A stretch of DNA of 64,000 nucleotides from Glossina fuscipes (taxonomy: Eukaryota > Arthropoda > Insecta > Diptera > Glossinidae), in assembly GCF_014805625.2 (NCBI RefSeq), contig NW_023998417.1:8244680-8308679 (forward strand), read 5' to 3'. Below are positions 1 through 13,455 of this stretch, in pieces. A program made the position numbers and the translations under genes. Positions within the stretch are counted from its first letter, which is position 1, and every line of letters begins with the position of its first letter. The notes under the pieces are model-generated. The model was not told where the DNA came from and did not search any database. It saw only the letters and a program-made list of their open reading frames with translations.

Positions 1-623
1 GTCGAATTTATTTGCAAAAAAAAAAAAAAAAAAGAAGAAAATTATTCATCAAAATTTACGTGTTTGCCTTAAAAATAGTCTTTAAAACAAATTGGCCCCA
101 CCTTCCGCACATCTTATGCTAAGATAATTATATTATTGAGCATTAACAAGGTACTGGCCAAAAAATATTAATCATGTCATTATTAGTGGACTTAAAATAT
201 GCAATTATCTCGTGAAAGAAAATCACATTGACAATCATTTTGACAATCATTTTCTTGATGTATATATTTCTCGCTTAAGCGAAATCAAACAAACAACCAA
301 AACAATGCAATTGCGGTAACATTTGACCAACTATAAAGCATAGTCTTCAGCTTATTTAACGAATTTCCTTTTATGCTTTCAATAGAAGATTGATAAATGG
401 ACGGACGGACAGATAGACATGATTAAAGTAATTTTAAAAATTGTATTGATCACAAATACTTAATAAAGTGCAGAACAAAAACTAATACCTGGAACGAGCA
501 AATCTGACGCACCTCCATCCGTAGGTGATGGACGTAAAAATTTATTTGAAAAACAAACAAGAAACTTGTATCCACACGTAGGCGAACCTCTTAAAATTTT
601 CATTGCCTTTATTTTCACAAAAC

Positions 624-654
<31 letters not shown>

Positions 655-689
655 TAACTTTTCCATACTATTTATGATTAAATGGGCAT

Positions 690-1020
690 GAACGAGTTTG
701 TGCAGTTTTGTACACGCACTATGGCCTTTATATTTGAGTCCTTTGACCGATTTCGCCTGTTTTCAATAACAATCTCCGTGCAAGAACAAGCGAGGTTTTT
801 GTTGAAGCCGAGATTTTCATTTTTGCGATGAGAAGAATTACACAGATGGACAGATGGACGGACTTGCTTAGACGAATTTAGAATTCGATATGAATCAAGA
901 ATATGTTTACCCTGTGGGGCCTTTGAAACTTCTTTGTGGACACACGGACGGACAGACGCCTAAACATGCCTAAAACGATCTCGATTTTGATAATGATCAA
1001 GCAGACATATACTTGATGGA
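690..1020 (+). mobile_element. Degraded INE-1/DINE-1-like fragment
   Basis: GGACAGATGGACGGACTTGCTTAGA at 849-873, then GAATCAAGAATATGTTTAC (892-910) and a GGACGGACAGACG block at 947-959. The order GGACGGAC...GCTTAGA...GATCAAGAATATATA...TTTGARACTTC is that of the conserved block in Drosophila INE-1-type Helitron relatives, heavily diverged. Confidence 0.35.
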
Positions 1021-1470
1021 ATCTCTAAGTCAAAATAAGCATCAATTAGCCCACCGATTAATTAATAATCAATCAGCTATTTTCAATAGTGCACTTTAAA
1101 CTATATTATCAGACATTCTAACAGCCATCATGAATTCCCCTATACAAATTATATTATTTACATACATATATATATATACATATATATATATAGTTGAAGA
1201 GAAAACCCAATAAACAAAGCATGTTAGAGATCACGTTTTCGGTTTTTCTTCGAACTTTAATAAATTATTTATATACAGAGAGCTTTATTATAAGATTATA
1301 AATCAAATATAAATTGAAATATTCCGAATGCAAGAGTATATCATTAAAATTATCTTATGTATGTGTAGTAACTAAAATGAATAAACATTTACTTCAAAAA
1401 CCGTACAACATTTAAATCTGCATTTATTGTAATTTATGGTTTAGTAAATGAACAAAAAATTAAGATTTTT

Positions 1471-1474
<4 letters not shown>

Positions 1475-1503
<29 letters not shown>
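1475..1503. repeat. Poly(A) run, 29 bp
   Basis: Uninterrupted A run, one of several over 25 bp; length is likely to vary between assemblies. Confidence 0.9.
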
Positions 1504-2334
1504 CAGAAGAAGCTGGAAATTTAATAGACAAAAATTTATACCTATATATAATATATATTTATTTTTTTTTAATAAATAAAAACAAACTATAATAAAATTC
1601 AAATACTCACTCACGTTAATCTTAAAATCTAATTTATTTTTCATGTTTTCTTAAACACGTTCAAAAAATAAATGTTAGATAAAAAAAAAAAAAAAAGAGT
1701 ATTTTTTTTTCCTACCAAATTGAACAACAAATAAAACGTAATTTCAAGAGCATAAAATACAATAATAACACCAACAACAAAGCAACAAAAATTGCAGTAA
1801 AAAAAGAGGTCACCGCTGTACAGTATAAAAACTCTATGTATATATATATATATATCTATATATATATATATGCATATATATAAATGTAAAAAAAAGTCCT
1901 ACAGTCCGCAAATAAAGACAATGAAACATGTAATACCAACGCCGTCACTAATTCTCATACGAAATGCTTTCAAAACGTTACACTTAATAATAGTACACGC
2001 CAGCAGCCCCATTCTAGACTCTGACTGACTAACTAAGTCACACTAACAATCTACTTATTCTATAATACTTACGATACGCTACGCTTACATATACTTATAC
2101 TTATAATATAGTATAGTATGGCATGCCATGCTTATGCTATGCCACGGCATGATCTAAACTACGTAGAATGAATGGTATAGTATCGAATGGATGGATGCTC
2201 GCTAACTGTTACGTCGAGAGCAAATGGCGTATTCAGCTGTAAGCTGAAAATTAATGCATACAAATGCTAAAATAAATGTTAACAAGTTGGTTAAATTTTT
2301 GTTACATTTATCATGATGAAAATTACCAAAACTC

Positions 2335-2362
2335 ACAAACAAACAAACAAACAAACAAACAA
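2335..2362. repeat. (CAAA)n microsatellite
   Basis: About seven copies of CAAA in non-coding DNA. Confidence 0.85.
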
Positions 2363-2725
2363 CCAACTAACTTATGCTACAATTTTAATGCTTAACAAAA
2401 AAAAAAAATGATTGCTGCAAAGAAAAAATACAAACAAAAAAAAAAAAAAACAGGTAAACTAGCGCGCAAATTAAAAACACAAAAGGAGAAAAAAAAAAAA
2501 CATTAATTTGCAATAAATGTCATTTAAACGTAAAACAAAATATATTAACATTTGAAAATTACCATAAAAATTATGGTTTTTTTCAGTAATCACATGCATA
2601 CGAACGATGCGATGCATTCATATTTTATGTACCCTTTAAGTGTGATGTGATAGGTATAGCCAGGCAGACAGCAAATGCTTTTTGGTAAAAGTAGCGAGAG
2701 ATGAATGAGAGAAATAAGGAAGAAA

Positions 2726-2752
2726 GGAACGAACGAACGAACGAACGAACAA
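2726..2752. repeat. (GAAC)n microsatellite
   Basis: About six tandem GAAC units. Confidence 0.85.
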
Positions 2753-3220
2753 ACGCGCTTTTGAAATGACAGGAAAATTTAAAAGAAACAAAATCACGCT
2801 ATAACCTACGTACGTATGTACGTATGCGTTGGTAAGTGCATTATCATAGATTGGTGGCAGTACCAATAACAGTAACAGTAATATAGCAACTGAATCGCAG
2901 CAAACGTTGCAGTTAGTTACCTATTTTGTATATGTGGTTTTTACACAGGGGTCAATAAAAACAGATTTACTTATGGTCGCGTCCGTTTCAATCTCTATTT
3001 GGTTAAAATTGTGTCGCTGATCTTTTTTTATTATTTTTATTTTTCTTTTCATAGTCACATAACCACAGCAATAACAACATTTTATTTGTTTACATTTTTT
3101 TATGTGGCATTTTCTCAAATAATCTTTTTTTCTTTTTTTTCTTTTTATTTTTTTTTTATTTTATATCCATCATGGGAGTAAACGGAGCATAATGATTTGC
3201 ATATTACGTTTGTAACAGAG

Positions 3221-3244
3221 CGTCCGTCCGTCCGTCCGTCCGTC
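3221..3244. repeat. (CGTC)n microsatellite
   Basis: Six tandem CGTC units. They may be an expansion inside an INE-1-like GACG block on the other strand. Confidence 0.85.
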
Positions 3245-4185
3245 TTACTCTTGTTAAATTGCATAAAAAAGATAAAAGTTGGAATGAATCCATCGACAAT
3301 AAGCGCACAGAACCTTACAAACAATCTTGAAGAAATCACTTATGTAGTGAAGAAAAATATTATTTTTTTTCTTGGATCAGACATTGAAAAATCTATCACT
3401 CGCACAATCGCGAGACATCTTTGTTAATAGAACGCATGCCGATCGTCGAATAGATATTACTTTAAATGACTTTGTTGACCACTTCTGGCAAATTTTCGCT
3501 TGACATCTAAAAGAGAGAGTGTGAGGGCGTGATGCAGGCGTAACCATGGTTAAATTTTCAATTACAAATCCACGTCGTACCAAGTTTCACTTTATAGTCC
3601 ATAGTTATGCAACCGTAAAAGGGTCAACAGTGTATGGACGGATGGAAGGACATAGTCAACTTGTCATCTTAAGCTTATTTATAGTGCTTAAGAGTGCTTA
3701 CAAGCGAAATGGTAAATCTACTAAACTAGTATCCTTCGTGAATAACTGGCAAACAACGCAAAATTGTCATGGATGGCATAAAAAGTGAACTCAAAGCCAA
3801 TGATTACAATTATTACAACATCGTGCTATGCCTTAGATGATGGGTATCCAATATTCGATTCAAGCTACCCATGTAATTTTTTTATTTGCGTTTTTTTTTT
3901 TTATTTTTTCTTACAATTCTGCATTTTAACTTTAACGTTACGTTTATTAGGTCCATGTTTGGGATTTTCGATTTGTTTCCTTCCAAAATAAGAGCCGCTG
4001 ATGTGCACTTCTTTTATTTTTCTTGCTCGTTGACTTCACTTTAGTTTTTAATGATTTGCTTTCGTTTCAATTGCTTTTCTTTTTGGAAATTTTCTTATTG
4101 TAGCGGGAAAATTTTGCAGTTTCCCACGATTTTAGCAAAAAAAAAAAAAAAAAAAAACTTTTGATTTTATGGCACTAGAAGAAAA

Positions 4186-4226
4186 TAACAGCAACAACAA
4201 CAACAACAGCAGCAGCAGCAGCAACG
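4186..4226. repeat. AAC/AGC trinucleotide repeat
   Basis: Mixed CAA and CAG units in non-coding sequence after a poly(A) run. Confidence 0.8.
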
Positions 4227-5139
4227 CCGTTATAAGAAGAAATACGGACAAAAGACAATATCACACACATTTATATACCATACACACATATACTTATTAT
4301 ATGATGATCATCTAATGCTGGCCTCTCTAAAGGTAAAAACGGCACAACAGCATACGATTTAGTTTATTAGCTTTTCGAAGCATTTATATTTGGGTGTGTG
4401 TGTGTGTATGTGTGTATATGTGCATGTCACTATATGTGTAACCGAGTGTGCGAATAAATTTGATAATGTCAAATCATAAAATTAAACGATATTCAATTTA
4501 AAAAAATTTACATTTGTTTGTTGATTGTCTAAGTGTTATTATATTTTATACATAAAAAAGGTTTTTTTTTTCCCCCGCTGCGCCAAAAACCATTTAATGA
4601 ACTGTTTATTGTATATTAAAGTATTTAACGAGCAATAAAAAATCAATGTAACTGAAAACAAGTGGGAAAACTTTATATAGATATAGATCTGGGAAAGGTT
4701 TTTTTGAACACGCAATAACTGTGATTTGCCACGGCATGGAGGATGAGATATTTAGTTGATCAAATGTTTAAATGTATGCTTCGGAGAACATAAGAGCATA
4801 CATATGCCAGGCATGTACATGCGAAACCGGAATTTGCTTGTAGACGGCCCTAAGACCATAGATGTCTGATTTTGTGTTTTTTCTCTTTTACAGTTTGAAT
4901 ACTTTTCATAAGAAACGAAACCTGTTGGGTTTTGTACGCGGAAATTATATTCCGCTATGACCCCTATGACTTTTATACCCACCATTTTCATCATAAAAAA
5001 AATTAAATTTTCATACTCTAGGGATGGCTATGATCGATTTTTCTCCATTTTTCCCGTGGAACTATTTTATCGTCTATCTGTTTTAGAGTAAGAGCGAAAA
5101 GCAATAAATTCAATTATAAAGATCGGTAGGACATTTAAA

Positions 5140-5360
5140 CGATTTTGTGATTCCTCTGTACCAGTACGCATGCAGGAACATGCAAGGTTTTAAAGCGCAA
5201 TTCGAGTCCGATATCCTTTAGTTTTGCGCAAAAGAAAAGGCTCACAAAAGACGTTACAAAGACGGACAGATGGACAGACGAACATGTTTAATCACATAAT
5301 GTGCACATATGCTATTGACTGCTTTCTGAAGCTTCCTTCTGGTAATGAAAACATTTATCC
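5140..5360 (+). mobile_element. Degraded INE-1/DINE-1-like fragment
   Basis: Contains a GTACGCATGCAGGAACATGCAAG segment and GACGGACAGATGGACAGACGAACATG (5259-5284), then GCTTCCTTCTGGTAATG. The GGACRGAYGGACA...ACATG core followed about 50 bp later by CTTCCTTCTG is typical of the repeat block also seen near 9.4 and 24.7 kb. Confidence 0.35.
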
Positions 5361-8300
5361 TGAACATAAAGGAGGTAACTAGGCGCCACCACCACCATAA
5401 ATAAATGGAAAATTCTATCCAATACCAAAAATCAGAAATAAGGAAAAACGGAAACTTTTACATATAAAAGCAAAAATCTTTTCGAGATTTTTCGTGCGAA
5501 AAACTTGAGCTACTTACGCAATGCAATACTTTCATAAAAGATCCTTTGATTTATGTATGTTTGTTTACTTAAAAAAGAATTTTTCCAACGTCATCTCCCA
5601 TCATAGAGACTACACAGAGAAACAATTTAACATTCGATTGCTAGGATTAAGGTTAGAAAGAATGACTTCTACTCGAAATGCGTTTTTGGACAATAGTTCA
5701 GCTAGTGAAGCAAGTGAAGTTAAAAATTTTGGCAATTTATGAACCTGTATATAGACTTATAAATCTGCTTTAATTGACTTTTTAAAAGGTTTTTCTTATC
5801 ACTTCGATGCAAAGCTTGAATAATATAAACAATTATAATAAACAATTTCGGTAAGCGAGATTCCAATCTATACTCACTTAAAACCTACATTCTTTCACGA
5901 TATCACCTCTAGTCGGTGGCAAAACTATTCCATACAATTTTTTTCTACATGTATGCAAATGCATGCATGCATGCATCCAACAGAATATATATGGTCGATA
6001 TACATGTATATATATATATATATATATAACGGTCAATATTTTGCATATTTAAAACGGAAACACATTTACTCAATTTTTATTTACATTTTCATGGTAATAC
6101 TAACACCTCCTCATATACAGCGAACGTTAAGACAAACTAAACCAAATAAGACTTGAATGATAAATACATTTAAATGTGTGTATACGCGAGTGTGTAACCG
6201 CGTATATTTAGATTTATGTGCGTAGCAACAGACACGACCCTCTCGGTAAAAATGCAAACAAAAAGTTAAAAGCTCGAAAATGCAAAAAAAAAAAAAAAAA
6301 ACAACAATAATAATTACAGACAGTCAGATGGCATAAAAATGTACTTTGAACAAAGTGTGAGTAATATTGCTTTTCTGCTTTTCTTTTTCTTTCTTTTTTT
6401 TTGTGTTTTTTTTTTTTTTGTTTTTTTTGCTTTTTGTTAATAGCTAAAAGTGACTAATTAACTGTTGAGCTACCTCACTCTACCACCGCATGCATGTACA
6501 ACATGTAAAGAAAAACAAACATATATACAATAGAGTAACAAACTAATACCGCAATTTTACGTTAGTGATAGTCGCGGTAGCAATAGTGATGTTGATTGTA
6601 ATATATTCATGTGAGTGGTTATATGCCCAAGTCAAAAGAAAAATAATAGAAGGATAAAACAAGGTTTAGAATGGAATTTAGACACTCTTCATCAACGAGT
6701 AAATGCGAGTGCGGTTATGTGTGGTCAAATGTACAAGCTATGTGAGAAAAACAATGCTCCAGGCATATATATCCTGTACACGACAGCTAGTACCATCTAT
6801 GGGCAAACTGCGAAACAAAGATCAAAAGCCATATCTTCACAGGGCGTTCATAAACGTTTGCCCACTTTTTAAAAATTCCTACTTAACATCTCTTATTACT
6901 TCAAAATTATTTTTGAAAATATTTGGAAATTTTTTGCTATTTGGAATATACATGCCAACACTTAATGTACGGACAGACAAACCTTTTCATTTTCCAGAAA
7001 AAAAGTAACTTATTACTGATCTATAAAGATCTGAGTACAATATTATACAAAATTTTTCGAATATTTTTTAATTCAATTCGTTTTTTTTCTCTTAAGAAAA
7101 ATGTCAGAATTATATATATGGTTTTTGAGGTTAGGTTAACTCGAATAATAATCTTGTTCGCTGTAACGACAAACTTGACATGCGAACTGGGATCGCTTTA
7201 GAGTTCTTGAATGGCAAATTCTCGGTTATGGGCTCATGGTTCTTCTGATCGAAGAACATTTAAGGAACAGTGAGTTGATGGTACTCGATAATGTAGGAAT
7301 TATTCTCGATAACGAATGTAATTATTCAATACCGACGTACCGTCGTTGTTGCGATTCGTCACGCGAGCTAGTTCTATAAATGGAATAGTAAACCGATTAC
7401 TAATTTAACCAAGCCCGTCTATCCGTCTCTCCGCAACATGAAGTATGTTCAAGGATAAAAATGCAAATAGTTTTGTAAAACTGAGAAATCCTTTATACGC
7501 ACTTGACCTAATTAAATTTCTGATAAGAAGCCTGAAGTTAAGTGTTAGCTTGAGAATAGCTTGAGAATCGATCCGTTAAAATAAAATTATGTCACACTCT
7601 CACTACTATCGTCATCTATTTATTTCAATTAGCTAATGTATTCGGACATTGCTTCAACACAAGTTTTATTTTGGGGGGTTAAGAGGACACAACGCATCCA
7701 TTCTGGCTTGGGAAACTCAAGTAGGATAAACTAGACTAGAAGGAGTAATTCACCTAAAACCATTTTACAGCAATCTACAAGATCCGTTCGATTAATCATG
7801 CATCCATACACGATTTTGTCTAATCCTTGAGTGTTACAACACATTTAGCGGATTTAGTATGCATTCCCCACCCATTGGGGTTTGGGAATAAAAATCTTAA
7901 ACATCATTTCACGTACATGAACAACATATTTCAGGTGTTGGAGGGAATCATGCATCAGTGCGCAACCGCAAACGCATGCATTAACATGAAATAGCTTCGA
8001 AATGACACATATACACATGTAAAACAATAATAACTATTTATGCGGACATGTATATGTAGGCTAACGTACATAAAGTAATGGCGTAAAATCTTAGTTAAAT
8101 GCGAAGATTTTTTTAATTATCAAAAAAACAAAAAAAAAAATAAATAAACAAATTTCATATATTGTGTGTAATTATAATTACCCATTAAATTAAAGTTTAC
8201 ACATTTCCTAATAGCCAAACAATTGAGTTTTGCTAAATATAAAAAGTTATTACACACATATTAAGTAAAATTAAATAAAGTACATCGTTATCTAAAGCTA

Positions 8301-9399
8301 TTGAAGTCGTAATAAGGACAACCCTAGTAGTAGGCAATCACTTCCAATATCTTTTGAAATATCTATGAATTTCTCTTAATTTGATTTTTATTATGCTTAA
8401 AAAATATCGTTGACGTCATCTCTGTAGAACTAATCGGACAGGATGTTATTTGTATGAAAACTCGAATAAAACGATATTTTTTTTTTATGTTCACATAAAC
8501 GTTAGGACATTAAAGAATTGTTGTTATTGCTGTAATTTACTTAGACGACAAAAAAAAACTTCTAGGGCTAAAAGTGATTTGAATACTAGAGTTATTGACT
8601 CATTTACTGAGGCAAATATTTTATATTATCGCTTACATATATATATATATATATATATGTCTGAAATTTAAAACAAATGAATTGGGAATTTTTGCTGAAA
8701 GGAAACATTTGCATACAAGCAACCAAAAAAAGGGATCAAAAGGATATGCCTACGAGTGTCACTATTGAGTCACTATTTTTAAATGAGCAGCTTCTCAGTG
8801 TAACGAAAACCATACGTTAACTGATTGCTTAATACATATATATACATATATATATATATATATGTATCGGCGTATATGGAGTACACGGAGCGTATATGTG
8901 CTTATGTAGAAATAATCTCATCGACTGTATACATAAAATGATTTCAGATTTTGAATACTTTTGAGTACTTGAGGGATTTAAGATTGTTAATGAACTTATA
9001 TGCATACCTATCAAAAACGCATTTAACGTTCATCAGCAATAAGTTCTTGATCTTTCATTTCTAGATTTTATAAAATGAATGGCTGTTAACAAACTTCATG
9101 TTGCGATAATAATTTTAAAAAATGACAAGAAAACAAGTAAAAAACTTATATTTAATTGCGAAGAATTTTTTTTTTTTTCCCCCAGAAAAGCAAATGAAAA
9201 TGTCACATTCTTCAATATTGGGTGGGCTTGGGTAAATTTTTGATAGTCGTGTAGGCATTATACGATACTCCGTAGAACATAGAAGGAAAGGAAAAAAAAA
9301 TTGTTATTTATTTTTTTTTTTTTTGCTGTTAAAAGCAAATGTCTTGTCTTATCCTGCACTCTAGGGATATCCGAGAGCTTCCAGTATTTTTACCAAATT

Positions 9400-9565
9400 T
9401 GCAGAAGATGTATTAATTTTTGCAACCGTAATAATGTTCAACATAGACATTTGCACAGACAGGCAGCTAGATCGAATCAGAAGTTAATATTGTCCAGGAA
9501 TATATATAAACTTTATAGACTCTTTGAGACCTTCCTCTGGATTCCTTGCAAGCTATTTTGACAAA
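9400..9565 (+). mobile_element. INE-1/DINE-1-like fragment, best preserved copy
   Basis: GACAGGCAGCTAGATCGAATCAG followed by AGGAATATATATAAACTTTATAGAC and GAGACCTTCCTCTGGATTCCTTGCAAG. This parallels, in order and spacing, the classical fly block GACATGGCTAGATCGACTCAG...CAAGAATATATATACTTTATAGGG...CTTCCTTCT. I compared it from memory of the family, not by alignment. Confidence 0.45.
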
Positions 9566-10421
9566 GTGAATTTACCCCTACCTACTGATCGATCATTCCA
9601 ACTGCCTCTCTTCTAATATAGAAATCGCAAGTAAATATAGAAGAGAATGTAAACATGTTGACGGGATTGATTTTAGTAAAAGCGCTCCTCCTACCCGTTT
9701 AAGTAAATCTACAATGATTGTTAAGTCGCTCTAAGCGAATTTGTAGGAAACCGAACTGTACTCTTAACCTATCCTAACTTTGGAACTCCCAGGAGAAAGG
9801 CAATAGTTTAACGTTAAGAGTAATTTATGTATGAAAAGAGAATCAATGTCGTGTTGTTTTTTAAAACGTATACTTATTTATTTTTATAATTTATTTAACC
9901 CAAAGAAATAAAGTAAACTGAAATGACCATTAGCAATTCGATAGTAAATATAAAATTTTTATAGAAAAATTTCACAAAAAAAAAAAAAAAAAAAGGAACG
10001 GAAAGTAAGTCCTATTGATTCAGTCTTCAATCTATGTTGACAGCTGTGCGCGCTTTCAATAAATCCTAGAGAGTGAACTACAAATTAGCGGCAATGTGTG
10101 AGTGTATTTATAAGCGATTACTACGTGTTTACTTTATGTTTGTCAATTTATTGCGAACGGATTGTCCGTCTGTCTGGTATAGCTCATCTATCAATCGAAA
10201 TATATGTATATATATATATATATATGTGAAGTGTTTTAACTTAACATTCAGACTTTTGTATCAATTTACAAATTTTAATTGTCGTGTTCTACAATATGTT
10301 CTGTCTATACTGTTTCACCGGGCCGGTAGACGTTCAAAAAACAATTCCGACATTGCAATGACGACTTGATGACGTTGACGCTGATCATGATGTGTTTGTT
10401 GGCTAGAGTTTCCCATAATCG

Positions 10422-10459
<38 letters not shown>
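10422..10459. repeat. (TCA)n microsatellite
   Basis: About 12 TCA units. They create spurious poly-His and poly-Met open frames on both strands. Confidence 0.9.
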
Positions 10460-10720
10460 GAAAACTTAACAAAAACAATAAGCGATTGGAACAAAAAAAA
10501 TTCACAATAGTATGTACAAATATACATATACATATATATACAATGTATGTAGCAAACAATTCGCAATTCGTCAAGTTAATCGTCGAAGCGTCAATGCAAC
10601 ATCTGATAATTATTTCAATTCCAATTTGCAATTGCAATAACATGCATAAGGAACGCACTTTTCGTACCATGCGCCCCGACACAGACGATACATCGTTCAA
10701 ACACATTTTCCGCTCGCTCG

Positions 10721-10762
10721 CTTGCTCGCTCCCTCTCTCTCTCTCGAGCGCGCGCGCGCGAG
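10721..10762. repeat. (CT)n-(CG)n compound repeat
   Basis: A CT tract runs into an alternating GCGCGCGCGCGCG (10748-10760). On the minus strand it offers GAGA-type sites. It is unusual in an AT-rich window. Confidence 0.8.
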
Positions 10763-11243
10763 TTCTCTTTCTTTTGTTTTTCGTCTCCCATCTTGGGGGT
10801 TTTAATATAAAAGCTTTTTATATACATCTATTTACACATACACATTAATACATTCAACTACATACGCGTACATTGTTATTTAATCATTTGAAAACCGTAT
10901 GGCATTGTTTTTAGAAGTGCCTAACTATGTATGATGCGACACTAGGCATGCGCTTTAGGATTTTTCCTTTTTTTCTATACCATTCCTGAGCATGCGTGCG
11001 TGTGTGTGTGTGTGTATTTTTTTTTTTTTTTTTTCATTTTTTATTATTTAAGTTGACGTTGTTATTCGTTACCTCTATAAGGCTTGTAGTTGGCACATTT
11101 GATGTTTTTGATGTTGTTGCGCCTCTGTTATTGCAATCATCATCTATATATCGCTTAAGGTTTTCATATTTCACTCGTGTAAAGTTTATTTTCCACCGGT
11201 ATATATATTTATATATATATATATACCCGTGTGTCTGTGTTTG

Positions 11244-11244
<1 letters not shown>

Positions 11245-11284
<40 letters not shown>

Positions 11285-11285
11285 T
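11245..11285. repeat. (GTCT)n/(CT)n microsatellite
   Basis: Tandem GTCT units followed by a CT run. It lies after a TA-rich and GT-rich tract and generates false open frames. Confidence 0.85.
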
Positions 11286-11494
11286 TCCCTCCCTACGTGT
11301 GTGTGTATGTGTTTCCACGTTTTTTGTATCTTTGCGAGAGTTTGAAATGTTCTTAGAATCTTTGCAATTTCTATGATGTTTATGTTGCTAGATATGCGCA
11401 CATTGGTATGTTTGTATATATTTGTATGTTCGTATTCATTTTATTGCCGTCTTCTTTGCTAGATTGTTAGTTTGGTTGGTTTGCTTACAACTAA

Positions 11495-11580
11495 CTGACT
11501 GGATGACTGGATGGACGGTTGGATGGATGGGTGGATGGATGGACGGATGGATGGATAAATGGATGGGTAGTTGGTTGGTT
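11495..11580. repeat. (GGAT)n tract
   Basis: About 85 bp of GGAT/GGAC/GGTT units, translated spuriously as a Gly/Trp/Met-rich peptide. Confidence 0.85.
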
Positions 11581-12962
11581 GTGCAAATAGAAACAATCAA
11601 TGGGCTGGTTGTTGGTGGCGGCTACAATCATGTTGATCATGGTGGTGACGACGCAACTTTTGATGATCATCTTTACACAACTTACAAATATTTCGTATTC
11701 TTCGTCATTCTTGACGTTTTTCTTTTTTTGCAATGATCAACGACCAACGCTCATGTACAATAGAAGCAACAACTACAACAACAATAACAATAAGAACAGC
11801 AGCACGTTAGCAAACACTAAGCAATCAAACATTCATCTACGAAATATCTAGTGGACAACTACAACCAAAGCTAAACAAGAAAGCAATAATAATGACGATG
11901 ATGACGACGATGACGGCAATGACATGAATGTACGTATGAGCGAGAGATGTCATTGCTAAAGTTCTATTTTGTTGTTGCTGGCGATTATTGCTGGTCCTTT
12001 GCTACTACCATCCAATCCATACTATTGTCACATAGCTTAATTGTGTGCTTGTTGCATATAAATATGTGTATAAGGCTGTGTGTATTTATATATGCATTTT
12101 TAGGCATTTGATGTGTTGGTAGGTCGTCTCATCAAACATTTTTATCGGTAATCTTTTGTTTGCCCACTTTCAGCGTCAACGCCAGTTCAGTTGCGAAGCG
12201 AATATAAAAGATGCTCATTTATTTCCCTCTCTTTTATAATAAATTTTCTATATAATAATTGTGCAGCTTTTCTTTTTATTCCGCGTCTCTCCGTTCATGA
12301 TTTTCATGCCTAGTCGCTTACATTGCGTCTATGTTTGAATATATTAAAATCCGCGCATGTGTTAGGGCAATAATACCTTTCTGCGCATATGTCGCATTTT
12401 AACCATGAAGATATATAAATTATATAGAATTTTTTCTTACGCAAAAGTTTCGCTTCCAAATGGTATCGTAGGAGTGTATCTCTGTAAAATTCAAAGTTAA
12501 TTTTTTTATGTATATATGTTCGTTTTCCTCTGTTAGTTGATGGCATTCTGAAAAAGTCTTAGAGACTGAGACAGCAAAGCTCTCAAGCTGGGAAATTCCG
12601 GCAACAATATCGAAAAAGATAGCGCCCACAACCAAGCTGATCGTAAAAAGACTATAAACTGATAATAAACTAAAGCTCTCAAGGCCAAAGCACTCAAGAA
12701 TATTTGCAAGGTACATCTTAAAGCTTAAAACGAAACTGATTCTAATCGTTTTTTATTTTGCTTGTGATTAGGAGTAAATTGCTAATGTGTTTTGCACTAG
12801 AGGTAAGCAATTTGAGAGAGACAATTTCAATAGGGATTTAAGCTAAACATTTGCAAAAACACATCTTGCAATTTTCTTAAATTCGAAAAATTTCAGCAAT
12901 TTATTCCTAAACTTTTTTTAAAATCTTATCTACAGCAAAGTTTTTTCGGTTTTCTTGCTTAC

Positions 12963-13455
12963 CTTTGGTGTCTGACAATTGTTGGAAGTTTCTGGTAACT
13001 CATGCATATATTGTTCCATCATGATATCTTCATCGCCGACACCATATATGGATAAGGGTGTAGAGGGAGCAGATGCGACATTTTTCAAACTCGTTAAACT
13101 AGCAATACCCGAAGAATTTTTAATTGTTTTGTTTTTGCTAGCGCTTAATACATTTTTATCGCGTTTTGCTTGCAAGACTTTCCGTTCAAATTCATGCAAA
13201 TTTTCGATAGTTGGCTCATCACCATTCAAATTGGAAACACTAAACGCCAGCCATTGTTCAACAAATTCTGAAGCATCGTCTACATTGTAGATTACACAAA
13301 GTTCAACGGCTATGTAAAAAAAGTTGAAAAATGCCGCGAATAATTTAATAAATTCCAAAAGAAAAACTGCATTCCGGTAACTCACCTTTACCCAATACAC
13401 TTTCGGATGGCTCAATGCTCATTTCCTCAAATTGTTGTTTTAATTCACTTTCCAT
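12963..13455 (-). CDS. DNApol-alpha73: DNA polymerase alpha subunit B (POLA2 / DNApol-alpha73), first two coding exons, partial
   Basis: Seen: exon 1 is 13386-13455 (70 bp, first residues MESELKQQFEEMSIEP), ending at a GTGAGT donor. An AG acceptor at 13311-13310 opens exon 2, 13309-12963 (347 bp), which ends CCAAAG before a GTAAGC donor. Together they give 139 codons, phase 0. The spliced start reads ESVLGKAVELCVIYNV, close to the human POLA2 N-terminal helical domain (EKLVELCVQYGQ), and is followed by a helix (ENLHEFERKVLQ) and a Ser/Lys/Pro-rich linker with STPL and QTPK sites. Known: the B subunit links the Pol alpha catalytic subunit and primase at replication origins, and the N-terminal domain contacts replisome partners. 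The family is about 600 residues, so the OB-fold and inactive phosphodiesterase domains are missing here. No exon for them is recognisable at 1-12962, implying either an intron of at least 12.9 kb or an assembly break. It is divergent from the OPA3-like gene, with 1.05 kb between start codons. The start is the first in-frame ATG consistent with homology. Confidence 0.85.

Larger units (their letters stand above)
1..12962 (-). other. Non-coding region downstream of POLA2 exon 2 (probable long intron)
   Basis: About 13 kb with no convincing exon on either strand. It follows a good GTAAGC donor on the minus strand, so it is most simply intron of the POLA2 gene, possibly with intergenic DNA. It is packed with poly(A)/poly(T), (TA)n and tetranucleotide repeats, and contains several fragments with GGACRGAYGGAC motifs that resemble degraded INE-1/DINE-1 elements. 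The open frame at 12420-12716 (-) lies where an exon 3 might be expected but does not resemble POLA2. Confidence 0.5.

Noticed and set aside
10366..10848. 160-codon open frame with a 12-residue His run
   Set aside because: It is driven by the (TCA)n and CT/CG repeats; both strands are open over the same repeat and there is no domain or splice context.
12420..12716. 98-codon minus-strand frame just downstream of POLA2 exon 2, considered as exon 3
   Set aside because: Hydrophobic sequence with no resemblance to the POLA2 linker or OB/phosphodiesterase domains.
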